NCBI GenBank assembly: GCA_947493035.1
Contig: CANLOW010000001.1
Location: 124,001 to 188,000 of the forward strand
Source of the DNA: an uncultured Aquimarina sp.
GTDB taxonomy: Bacteria > Bacteroidota > Bacteroidia > Flavobacteriales > Flavobacteriaceae
DNA length: 64,000 nucleotides
Direction: 5' to 3'
A program made the position numbers and the translations under genes. Of the stretch, positions 16,926 through 25,145 are shown in pieces. How positions within the stretch are numbered: position 1 is the stretch's first letter; the number at the start of each line of letters is the position of its first letter. The notes below the pieces were generated by a model. The model saw only the letters and a list, made by a program, of their open reading frames with translations, made no database searches and was not told the origin of the DNA.

Positions 16926-18689
16926 ACGAAAGATTTCTTTTCCAATATTTCCCCGCTTCTCCAACAACTGAAGCAGTATTCCTTTGAAAAAGGAAAAGGG
17001 GATCTTATAGCCGGAATTACAGTAGGAATTGTATTAATCCCTCAAGGAATCGCTTATGCATTCTTAGCAGGTGTACCCCCTATCTACGGTTTATATTCAT
17101 GCATAATACCTTTAATCGTTTATGCCTTTTTAGGTACCTCCAATCATCTTAGTGTTGGCCCTGTGGCGGTTACTTCTATCATATTAATGACAGGAATCAG
17201 TGCGCTCGCAGAACCTTTTTCAGCTGAATTCACATCACTATTACTGATCACTGGCTTAATGACAGGGATTATACAAATCGTCCTCGGGATTTTTAGAATG
17301 GGTTTTTTAACAAACCTTATTTCTCAACCAGTGATATCTGGATTTATATCAGCTGCCGCTATAATTATTATTATTTCACAAATAAGTAATAGTCTTGGCA
17401 TAAAAATACCAAGAGAATTATCTGCTTTTGACGCTATAAGTTACACTATAAACAACCTATCAAAAACAAACTTAATTACATTTAGCATCACTACATTCTC
17501 TGTAATATTTCTACTTTTATTCAGAAAAATAAACAAAAGAATACCTGCTGCTTTATTCTTAATCATCATATTTATCACTCTCAGCTATTTTTTCAATTTA
17601 GAAAAATATGATGTTAGTATTATCGGAGAAATCCCTAGTGGGTTTCCTAATTTTTCTATTCCTGATTTCAATTTCGAAACCATTAAAAATTTAATACCTG
17701 CAGCTACAACACTTACTTTAATTGGCTATATAGGAAGTGTCGGAATAGGAAAATCTTTCGAAATGAAACACCGCGACTATAAAGTACAACCTAACAGGGA
17801 ACTCATCGCATTAGGTTTAGCTAAAGTAATCGGGACTTTTTTTCAAGGGAATTTAGTTTCAGGAAGCTACAGCCGATCAGCCATCAATGAAGATGCAGGT
17901 GCAAAAACACTTTTATCCTCTATAGTTGTAGCAATAATAATTACGTTCTCTCTACTATACTTAACCCCTCTTCTCTATTATCTACCTAAAGCTATCCTAG
18001 CAGCTATAATACTCGTTTCTGTATTAAGCTTGATTAAAACAAAAGAAGCTATACAATATTTCAACATTAGAATTGATGATTTTATAGTAATGATTGTAAC
18101 GTTTGGCATTTCACTGCTTTTTAACATCAGTACTGGAATTTTAATAGGGACTTTATTATCATTTGCCATTTTTCAATACAAAAGCGCTACACCACATGTT
18201 GCCGAACTCGTAAAACTTCCTAATACAGATTATTACAGAAATATTAAACGTTTTCCGAATGGCGAATTTGTTCCAGAATATTCTATCTTGAGATTTGACG
18301 ATCAATTGTATTTTGGAAATGCAAATTATTTTAAAGATGTAATTTTCGAACATCTCGAAAAAAGAGATCAGAAACCAAATTTCATGATTCTTCACGCTAA
18401 CAATATTCACAACATAGACAGTTCTGGTATTTACGCCTTAGAAAACACTCAAGAAGAATTAACAAAAAAAGGAATTACTATTTTATTTTCTGGTCTTATT
18501 GGCCCTGTAAGAGATATTTTAATTCGCGCAGATTTCTTTAATTCCGATCATTCTTCCAGACAATTCATGAATATTTCTGATGCTGTAAATTTCGCCATTA
18601 GACAACAAGAAAATTCTCCCGAAACATCTTCTCTAATAGCACAACACAACACTAGAAAATTACCTTCTTTTTTACGAAAAAAGCAGTAG
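16926..18689 (+). CDS. SulP family anion transporter with STAS domain (apparent non-ATG start)
   Basis: About 587 residues. The SulP core is seen in GDLIAGITVGIVLIPQGIAYA, AGVPPIYGLYS and GTSNHLSVGPVAVTS, followed by further membrane helices and a C-terminal cytosolic STAS domain (about 440-560, with IDSSGIYAL). The first ATG/GTG/TTG in frame is GTG at 17163, which would delete the first three helices and the signature just quoted. The frame stays open upstream to a TAA at 16917. Between them only ACG (16926), ATT (16947) and CTG (16968) are near-cognate; ACG begins a natural KDFFSNISPLLQQLK N-terminus and is used here. Sulfate, bicarbonate and dicarboxylates are possible substrates. The start is the main uncertainty. 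Confidence 0.85.
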   Translation, partial: TKDFFSNISPLLQQLKQYSFEKGKGDLIAGITVGIVLIPQGIAYAFLAGVPPIYGLYSCIIPLIVYAFLGTSNHLSVGPVAVTSIILMTGISALAEPFSAEFTSLLLITGLMTGIIQIVLGIFRMGFLTNLISQPVISGFISAAAIIIIISQISNSLGIKIPRELSAFDAISYTINNLSKTNLITFSITTFSVIFLLLFRKINKRIPAALFLIIIFITLSYFFNLEKYDVSIIGEIPSGFPNFSIPDFNFETIKNLIPAATTLTLIGYIGSVGIGKSFEMKHRDYKVQPNRELIALGLAKVIGTFFQGNLVSGSYSRSAINEDAGAKTLLSSIVVAIIITFSLLYLTPLLYYLPKAILAAIILVSVLSLIKTKEAIQYFNIRIDDFIVMIVTFGISLLFNISTGILIGTLLSFAIFQYKSATPHVAELVKLPNTDYYRNIKRFPNGEFVPEYSILRFDDQLYFGNANYFKDVIFEHLEKRDQKPNFMILHANNIHNIDSSGIYALENTQEELTKKGITILFSGLIGPVRDILIRADFFNSDHSSRQFMNISDAVNFAIRQQENSPETSSLIAQHNTRKLPSFLRKKQ

Positions 18690-18849
18690 ATCAACCTCCT
18701 ACAACCTTCCTGAAACAAGAACAAAACATCGATAAAACAATAAAATTTATCGTTTAAAAACATTAATCTAACAATTAATTAACATTAGAAGTGCGAATTC
18801 CGTAAGCTTGAAATATATCTTAGCCGTTTTAACCCAATTGATTTTCACT

Positions 18850-20115
18850 ATGAAAAAACCCCTAAATTTCATAGCAATACTAATGCTATTAAATATTTCG
18901 GTTTGGTCTCAAATAAACTACCATCAACCCTCTGCTAAATGGATGTATGGATGGACAAGTTTTCACCCAAACCTAGAACGCTACCTTAGCTCAGAAAAAA
19001 CAATCCCTAGTGTTATTTCTGCAGACATGACACTAAGTAGTGATGTTGTATACATGTTAAGCGGAAACGTTTATGTAACTGAGAATGCTACATTAACCAT
19101 TGAACCTGGAACTCTAATTCGCTGTGATCACGAACACCCAGCAAGTTTAGTGATTACCCGAGGTGCTAAATTAATCGCAGAAGGAAACAAAAACTCTCCT
19201 ATTATATTTACTTCAAGTAAAGCTGCCAAAGAAAGAAGCAGTGGAGATTGGGGAGGAATTGTTATTCTTGGTAATGGACGAATAAACACAGCTTCAGGTA
19301 TATCTTCTGTCGAAGGAAATTTTAACCCTAAATACTCATTATATGGAGGAAAAGACACCACAGAAGAATCAGCTATTTTGAAATATGTACGTATTGAATT
19401 CCCTGGACACAAAATCAATCAATCAAAAGAATTAAATGGATTAACATTATGTGGTGTTGGTTCCAATACCGTTATTGAAAACGTACAAATTAGTTACTCT
19501 TCTGATGATTCATTCGAATGGTTTGGTGGCGCTGGTAACTTTGCCAATCTTATTTCTTATAAATCTAAAGATGACGATTTTGACATTGCTAATGGATTTA
19601 TCGGAAGCCTAACAGACATCATCTCTATACGTCATCCTTTTATTTCGGATACGAGTGGGTCATTTGCCATAGAGATTGACGGCTACAACAAAGAAGAAGG
19701 TTTTTCCTCTGAAGCAGCTCTTTCTACATTACGTGTAAAAAATGCGATGATAGTTAACTTAGCTAATCAAGAAAACATTCATTTTGTACATCCTGCTATA
19801 TCAGCTAAAAAGTTAGCAAGACTAAGCATAGACTCTTCTTGTATTTCTGGTTTCTCTAACGGAATTAGATTAGACAAATCTTTCAGAAAACAATCTCAAG
19901 TCGATAGAAACATCAGTTTTACTAACAATGTGTTTAACATTAGTGAAGAAGGATTAAAAACAAAAAACTCTGTAATAATTAGTAACTCTAAAATGTTTAA
20001 GAAGAATAAGTTTACTAAATTCTTTAAAGACGCTAAAGACATGTACGCTAATCCTACCGACGAAGACCAACCTTCTTTTGTTCTAAAAAAGCACAATTAC
20101 AAAACAATACTATAA
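18850..20115 (+). CDS. Secreted right-handed beta-helix-like protein
   Basis: A 421-residue exported protein; the ATG at 18850 is preferred because it starts a signal peptide (MKKPLNFIAILMLLNISVWSQ). The body is repetitive beta-strand sequence of the parallel beta-helix kind: GNVYVTENATLTIEPGTLI, PASLVITRGAKLIAEGN, KNSPIIFTSS, DWGGIVILGNGRIN, and NTVIENVQISYSSDDSFEWFGG. The last two are common in Bacteroidota surface proteins often described as T9SS-associated or hypothetical. No C-terminal sorting domain is evident. A small secreted protein follows after 12 bp, suggesting a two-gene operon. No enzymatic residues can be assigned. Confidence 0.8.
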   Translation: MKKPLNFIAILMLLNISVWSQINYHQPSAKWMYGWTSFHPNLERYLSSEKTIPSVISADMTLSSDVVYMLSGNVYVTENATLTIEPGTLIRCDHEHPASLVITRGAKLIAEGNKNSPIIFTSSKAAKERSSGDWGGIVILGNGRINTASGISSVEGNFNPKYSLYGGKDTTEESAILKYVRIEFPGHKINQSKELNGLTLCGVGSNTVIENVQISYSSDDSFEWFGGAGNFANLISYKSKDDDFDIANGFIGSLTDIISIRHPFISDTSGSFAIEIDGYNKEEGFSSEAALSTLRVKNAMIVNLANQENIHFVHPAISAKKLARLSIDSSCISGFSNGIRLDKSFRKQSQVDRNISFTNNVFNISEEGLKTKNSVIISNSKMFKKNKFTKFFKDAKDMYANPTDEDQPSFVLKKHNYKTIL

Positions 20116-20127
20116 CAACCTTTAACT

Positions 20128-20583
20128 ATGTATAACATAAAAAAACAAATACTATTATTACTAGTAATGTTTTTGACTGCTTTGTGTATTCAAACTAATG
20201 CACAAACTACTCAAAAAACACTTTTCGGAAAGCTAGATCAAGTAAACAAATTCCATACTATTGACGACCTTGAAGACAGCAGTAAAGGAGAGTTAGTTAA
20301 GTTGTATTTAGAAAGAAACAAAGAACTAACTACCGTTATGCCTTTCATCGCTCTAACAACAAAACCCGACCAAAAATTACAAGACATTGGCATTCGAAAT
20401 GATGCCGCAAACAATAAATTATTAGCGAAATACAAAACTAATGAGAAAAAGTTACTTGATGCTAATTCTAAGATTATAACCGAGTTCATTTCTTATGCAG
20501 ACTCAGAAAATTTAATATGGTCTATTCTTTACATGGAAGACATCATTAAAAAGCTACGTCTAGGTTTTAAAGGAAATTTTTAA
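20128..20583 (+). CDS. Small secreted hypothetical protein
   Basis: A 151-residue protein with a clear signal peptide (about residues 1-25, LCIQTNAQ) and a helical, charged mature part (LYLERNKELTTVMPFIAL, LLAKYKTNEKKLLDANSK, DIIKKLRLGF). No family recognised. It lies 12 bp after the beta-helix gene and before a UUCG-loop terminator, so it is probably co-expressed with that surface protein and may be its partner or chaperone; that role is inference. Confidence 0.72.
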   Translation: MYNIKKQILLLLVMFLTALCIQTNAQTTQKTLFGKLDQVNKFHTIDDLEDSSKGELVKLYLERNKELTTVMPFIALTTKPDQKLQDIGIRNDAANNKLLAKYKTNEKKLLDANSKIITEFISYADSENLIWSILYMEDIIKKLRLGFKGNF

Positions 20584-20609
20584 AATCAAAGAAGTAGGAT
20601 TGGGGCCGA

Positions 20610-20636
20610 GAAGCCTATTTCGATAGGCTTCTTAAT
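20610..20636 (+). terminator. UUCG-tetraloop terminator of the beta-helix operon
   Basis: gaagcctat (20610-20618), loop ttcg, ataggcttc (20623-20631), then ttaatt. A stable UUCG tetraloop hairpin 26 bp after the stop. The following 200 bp to 20838 hold no recognisable gene. Confidence 0.8.
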
Positions 20637-20838
20637 TCAACTACCAAAACCAATTGCCCTAAATACAAGTAAAAAGAGTGTAAACAAAATCTACTTTTAT
20701 AGGAATATGATACGAGCTTAGTAGAATTCGAATCAAAATATGAGATTATAACATGCTAAGGATAATGAGAAGTTTACTTTCATGTAAACTAAACACCACA
20801 TTCATCACAAAAACGAAAACCTATTATTGATTACCAAA

Positions 20839-21297
20839 TTAAGCCGTCAATAATTCTTGTTGATGGGTAACATTACGCTCTAGCAAACTAAGACTAACAC
20901 GCATCTCTTCAATGTGATTTAATAAACGGTGATACACTGCACCTTCAGGATTTAACTTACTTGCAATCCCTAAATAAAATTGAATAAATTGTTGTTCTAC
21001 CCCTATCAAGTGTAATAGGTAAGAATCTATACTATCGTCATCTATATTCGTATCCAAACATAAGGTTACCTCAATCTCTGGAAAATCGATCGAAGCATGA
21101 AGCTTTTTTAGACGTGTGCTTTCATGAATAGCTCCGTTATTGAAGCGCTGTTTTTGCTTACACAAAAAAGCTAATGAAGGCATTACTTCATTCAACCTTA
21201 TCGTATCTAACAATGATTCATAATAAGAAATCATTTGCGAGTTCCCTTTCAGAATATATTCAAGCTTTTCAATACAGTTGATTACAATGGACGTCAT
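20839..21297 (-). CDS. Hypothetical protein, predicted helical bundle
   Basis: A 152-residue cytoplasmic protein without signal peptide, not recognised. Long amphipathic helices (IVINCIEKLEYILKGNSQMISYYESLL; YLLHLIGVEQQFIQFYLGIASKL; YHRLLNHIEEMRVSLSLLE) suggest a four-helix, ferritin-like or DUF2383-like bundle. Glu/His pairs in the last two helices (GVEQQ, NHIEE) might be ligands, but the typical diiron ExxH spacing is not complete. It stands alone between the beta-helix operon and rimM. Confidence 0.6.
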   Translation of the reverse strand: MTSIVINCIEKLEYILKGNSQMISYYESLLDTIRLNEVMPSLAFLCKQKQRFNNGAIHESTRLKKLHASIDFPEIEVTLCLDTNIDDDSIDSYLLHLIGVEQQFIQFYLGIASKLNPEGAVYHRLLNHIEEMRVSLSLLERNVTHQQELLTA

Positions 21298-21461
21298 GAC
21301 ACTATTTTATTTGTTTAAAGGTAATCACAAATCATTCCACAAAAAAAACAACAGATGTTAATTTGTAAAAGTATTAACACTATAATGTTTTAGTTGTTTT
21401 AAATATTCAACAAAAACAAAAATAGACGATTTCAAAAATCTAAAAACAGCTATCTATAGGG

Positions 21462-21983
21462 TTACAAATAAAGATCTATTAAGCCTTCAGGAGTCTTGAT
21501 ATGTAGTTTTTTATTATCGTAGTCTATCCTCTCGATAAACTCATCATTCACAGGAACCAATACTTCTTTATCCTGAAAATCAATAACAAATAGATCTTGA
21601 ACTCCTTCGCGAACTTCTCGCAATGTCCCAATATCTCCTTTTATATGATCGACTACATTAAATCCTGCAACATCGTGATAATAAAACTGCCCTTCATCTA
21701 GTTCGGGCAATAAATCTAAAGGAAGGTATATCTGTGCCTTCATAAGATCATCAGCATCAGCTTCCGTATCAACATCCTCAAATTTGACACGTAATCCATT
21801 CCCTTTATAAAGACGAATAGTTTCAATAAAAAATGGAACCAAATTTCCGTTAAAGTCAACGAAAACTGATTCCATTTCTTGATACATTTCCGGGTAATCC
21901 GTGTCCATTTTTATGATCACTTCACCCTTAAAGCTAAATTTACTAACGATTTTACCCAAATAGAAACATTCTTCTTTTTGCAT
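21462..21983 (-). CDS. rimM: Ribosome maturation factor RimM
   Basis: A 173-residue 30S assembly factor that binds S19 and helps mature the 16S 3' domain. It has the N-terminal RimM beta-barrel (YLGKIVSKFSFKGEVIIK ... RVKFEDVDTEADADDLMKAQIYLP) and the C-terminal PRC-barrel (FYYHDVAGFNVVDHIKGDIGTL ... EVLVPVNDEFIERID). It is 21 bp downstream of rpsP, the conserved pairing; trmD, which follows in many phyla, is absent here. Confidence 0.95.
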   Translation of the reverse strand: MQKEECFYLGKIVSKFSFKGEVIIKMDTDYPEMYQEMESVFVDFNGNLVPFFIETIRLYKGNGLRVKFEDVDTEADADDLMKAQIYLPLDLLPELDEGQFYYHDVAGFNVVDHIKGDIGTLREVREGVQDLFVIDFQDKEVLVPVNDEFIERIDYDNKKLHIKTPEGLIDLYL

Positions 21984-22004
21984 GATATCGTAGCTATTTA
22001 ATAA

Positions 22005-22550
22005 TTAAGCTTCAGCTGACTCTTCAGCAGCTCCTTCTTCAGAAACCTCTGCATTAGCAGCTTCTTCTTCCGCTTTAACAGCCGCCTCAGCTTCTGCCTT
22101 TGCAGCAGCAGCATCTGCTTCACGTTTAGCATTTACTTCCTTTTCAGCTTCTAAAGCTTTTGCCTTAGCTACCTCAACCTCAGCATTTACACCGTCTTTT
22201 TCAGCTTGTAATTTACCTTCTTTTTCTGAAATCCAAGCTTTGAATTTTTCTTCAGCTTGCTCCTCAGTTAAAGCTCCTTTACGAACACCTCCTAATAAGT
22301 GATACTTTAACATAACACCTTTCTTAGATAAAATGTTACGAGCTGTATCTGTTGGCTGAGCTCCGTTTTCTAACCACTTTACAGCAGCATCAACATCTAA
22401 ATCTACTGTTGCAGGGTTTGTGTTTGGATTATAGATTCCTACTTTTTCTAAGAATTTACCATCTCTTTTTGCACGTGCATCAGCAGCAACTAACCAGTAA
22501 AAAGGTTTTCCTTTCTTACCGTGTCTTTGTAATCTTAATTTAACAGACAT
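22005..22550 (-). CDS. rpsP: 30S ribosomal protein S16 with long Ala/Glu-rich C-terminal tail
   Basis: The first 80 residues are a standard bS16 ([56 protein letters not shown]). Residues from about 115 to 181 form a low-complexity helical tail dominated by Ala, Glu and Lys, almost double the usual length of S16. Such tails are usual in Bacteroidota. A TAATTTTG -7 box on the minus strand at 22597-22604 is well placed. The leader contains a small hairpin, gaggt/acctc, at 22565-22579. rimM follows after 21 bp. Confidence 0.96.
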   Translation of the reverse strand: MSVKLRLQRHGKKGKPFYWLVAADARAKRDGKFLEKVGIYNPNTNPATVDLDVDAAVKWLENGAQPTDTARNILSKKGVMLKYHLLGGVRKGALTEEQAEEKFKAWISEKEGKLQAEKDGVNAEVEVAKAKALEAEKEVNAKREADAAAAKAEAEAAVKAEEEAANAEVSEEGAAEESAEA

Positions 22551-22822
22551 AAAATTATTTTTGTGAGGTACTCGACCTCGATTATAATTAAGAGCGCAAA
22601 ATTACATTTTTCTATCTGAACTGCATTCCTTTTTAAACACTTTTTTACTGCAGATCAAGTGTTTTAATAAATTCCATTGAAATTCTATCTCACATTCACT
22701 TTAATCCCCTTTTTTAAGAATTATCTTAGCACCCTGAATGAATAAAACTTGTATCAACGAAAGCAATACAACTTTAATCAGAAGAAATTTGGTTAATACC
22801 TATTATATATTAAAACTGTAGT

Positions 22823-24139
22823 ATGTCAAAAAAAGTAAGTGGATTTTCAAAACTAAAGAAAGCAGCTAAAATCGATTGGCTAATTGAACATTTTTTCAAT
22901 GGTTCGGAACAGGCAAAAAATACTTTGAAGACATACTGGAATGACGATAAAGAGCTTCAGCAGCTTCACGACGAGTTTTCAGAAAACACCTTAACAAACT
23001 TTTATCTTCCTTTTGGAATAGCCCCAAATTTCACTATAAATAACAAAATACACACTATTCCAATGGCAATCGAAGAGAGTTCGGTTGTGGCTGCTGCCAG
23101 TAAAGCCGCTAAGTTTTGGGATAGCCGCGGTGGGTTTAAAACCACTGTCATTAATACCGAAAAAATAGGGCAAGTACACTTCTCATTTCTTGGCACTAAT
23201 GAAAAACTAAACTCTTTTTTCAATAAAATAAAACCTCAACTCATTGAAAGTATTTCTAGCATTCAAGCTAGTATGAAAAAACGTGGTGGTGGTTTACTTG
23301 ATATCGAATTAAGAGACAAAACCAATGAAGTTGATAATTACTACCAATTGCACTGTACTTTTGAGACCGTTGATGCCATGGGTGCAAATTTTATCAACAC
23401 CTGTTTAGAAGAATTTGCCGCGACATTAAAAAGACTAGCCTCTACGGAAAGTATTTTCTCAGAACGCGAAAGGGAAATTGAGATCATAATGAGTATACTC
23501 TCAAATTATGTTCCTAATTGCTTAGTTCGTGCTGAAGTTTCTTGCTTAATATCTGATTTACCAAATACACCTCAATTATCAGCTTTAGAATATGCCGAAA
23601 AGTTTGTTCGTGCTGTTCGTATTGCAGAAAAAGAACCCTTCCGTGCAGTAACCCATAATAAGGGAATAATGAATGGAATAGACGCTGTTGTTATTGCTAC
23701 AGGAAATGACTTTAGAGCTATTGAAGCAGGAGCCCATGCCTATGCAGCTAAAGACGGACAATACAGTAGTCTCACACATGCTACAATTGACAATGATGTT
23801 TTTACTTTTTATATTGAAATACCTTTAGCTGTCGGAACGATAGGGGGACTGACTTCTTTACACCCTGTCGTAAAGCTAGCTTTAGAAATGTTAGAAAAAC
23901 CTAACGCAAAAGAATTAATGGAAATTATGGCTGTTGCTGGTTTAGCTCAAAATTTCGGAGCGATAAACTCATTAATCACCACTGGAATTCAAAAAGGACA
24001 TATGAAAATGCACCTGTTGAATATCTTAAATCAACACAATGCTAGCGAAGACGAAAAAAATACCATTGTCAAACATTTCGAAAAAAATACGGTTACTCAC
24101 AGTGAGGTGATTCATCAATTAGAATTATTAAGAAAATAA
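22823..24139 (+). CDS. Hydroxymethylglutaryl-CoA reductase, class II type
   Basis: A 438-residue NAD(P)H-dependent enzyme interconverting HMG-CoA and mevalonate. Bacterial class II features are the N-terminal FSKLKKAAKIDWL, IPMAIEESSVVAAAS (catalytic Glu region), the KKRGGGLLDIELRD segment, DAMGANFINT, the catalytic Lys in NKGIMNGIDAVVIATGND, and the C-terminal flap His in KGHMKMHL. It is followed after 38 bp by a GHMP kinase, so it works in the biosynthetic (mevalonate) direction despite the 'degradative' family name. The 272-bp upstream gap is AT-rich and shows nothing further on this strand. Confidence 0.93.
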   Translation: MSKKVSGFSKLKKAAKIDWLIEHFFNGSEQAKNTLKTYWNDDKELQQLHDEFSENTLTNFYLPFGIAPNFTINNKIHTIPMAIEESSVVAAASKAAKFWDSRGGFKTTVINTEKIGQVHFSFLGTNEKLNSFFNKIKPQLIESISSIQASMKKRGGGLLDIELRDKTNEVDNYYQLHCTFETVDAMGANFINTCLEEFAATLKRLASTESIFSEREREIEIIMSILSNYVPNCLVRAEVSCLISDLPNTPQLSALEYAEKFVRAVRIAEKEPFRAVTHNKGIMNGIDAVVIATGNDFRAIEAGAHAYAAKDGQYSSLTHATIDNDVFTFYIEIPLAVGTIGGLTSLHPVVKLALEMLEKPNAKELMEIMAVAGLAQNFGAINSLITTGIQKGHMKMHLLNILNQHNASEDEKNTIVKHFEKNTVTHSEVIHQLELLRK

Positions 24140-24177
24140 AATTACCTTTTATCATTACCTTAAACTAGGTCTATAAA

Positions 24178-25104
24178 ATGTCTTGCAAAGAATTCTACAG
24201 TCACGGAAAATTACTTATCACAGGAGAATACGTCATTCTTGATGGTGCAAAAGGACTAGCTGTACCAACCCAAAAAGGACAATTACTAAAAGTACAAGAG
24301 ACCAACACTAGCCTATTGAAATGGTCTAGTTTCGACTGTCACAATAACATATGGTACGAAACTAGTATCGCAACAGAGCTACTATTAGCTACAATTCCAC
24401 CTAAAGGGAATTCGGAATTCGATACCACATTGTTTAAAATTCTATGGCAAGCTCAACAATTAAATCCTAATTTTTTAGATTCCAAGAAAGGTTATGTCAT
24501 TTCTACGCATCTTGAATTCGAGCGCCTTTGGGGGTTAGGGTCTTCTTCTACATTAATCAATAGTATTGCTTCTTGGTCAAAAGTTAACCCATACGAATTA
24601 CTTGCCTTAAGCTTTGGGGGAAGTGGATATGATATTGCCGCAGCAAGTGCTCATAAAGCTATTTTATTCAACCACACCGAAGAGAAATACACCCCTAAAG
24701 TAAACGAAGTCGAGTTTAACCCTACATTTAAAGACGAACTATTTTTCATTTATCTTGAAAATAAAAAAAACAGCAAAGAAGCTATTAAAAACTATCGCTC
24801 TTTAAATACTGCTGATCTATTTGAGGTAATTAAAGAAATTAACACCATTACAGATCTAATATTAAATTGCAAAGACTTAAAAAAATTCGAAGTACTTTTA
24901 AATCAACATGAAGCACTTCTATCGAATACTTTAAAAACTCCAACGATCAAACAACAACGCTTTAGTGACTACCCCCGTACTATAAAAAGTTTAGGCGGCT
25001 GGGGAGGAGACTTTGTATTAATTACCGGTAAAGAAAAAGATTTAGAGTATTTTAGAGCTAAAGGATATGAAATTATAATTCCATACGAAGAAATGGTTTT
25101 ATAA
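24178..25104 (+). CDS. GYDIA family GHMP kinase (mevalonate-pathway type)
   Basis: A 308-residue small-molecule kinase of the GHMP fold. FYSHGKLLITGEYVILDGAKGLAVPT is the N-terminal family motif, LWGLGSSSTLINSI is the ATP-binding Gly/Ser loop, and the name-giving GSGYDIAAASAH follows. The C-terminal motif is seen in LGGWGGDFVLITG. The pairing with HMG-CoA reductase supports a role as mevalonate or phosphomevalonate kinase, though the exact phosphorylation step of this subfamily is not proven by sequence. Same operon as the reductase. Confidence 0.9.
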   Translation: MSCKEFYSHGKLLITGEYVILDGAKGLAVPTQKGQLLKVQETNTSLLKWSSFDCHNNIWYETSIATELLLATIPPKGNSEFDTTLFKILWQAQQLNPNFLDSKKGYVISTHLEFERLWGLGSSSTLINSIASWSKVNPYELLALSFGGSGYDIAAASAHKAILFNHTEEKYTPKVNEVEFNPTFKDELFFIYLENKKNSKEAIKNYRSLNTADLFEVIKEINTITDLILNCKDLKKFEVLLNQHEALLSNTLKTPTIKQQRFSDYPRTIKSLGGWGGDFVLITGKEKDLEYFRAKGYEIIIPYEEMVL

Positions 25105-25116
25105 CTTCATAAATTG

Positions 25117-25124
25117 TAATTTTG
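25117..25124 (+). promoter_or_regulatory. Candidate -7 box of the ClC gene
   Basis: taattttg fits TAnnTTTG and lies 22 bp before the ClC ATG; the -33 box is weak. Confidence 0.35.
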
Positions 25125-25145
25125 ACCTCCACTACAGCTAATTGA

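Noticed and set aside
17163..17165. GTG as start of the SulP transporter
   Set aside because: It would remove the first membrane helices and the SulP signature, which are intact upstream in frame.
20584..20838. tRNA-like ttcgaatc in the gap
   Set aside because: No cloverleaf stems surround it.
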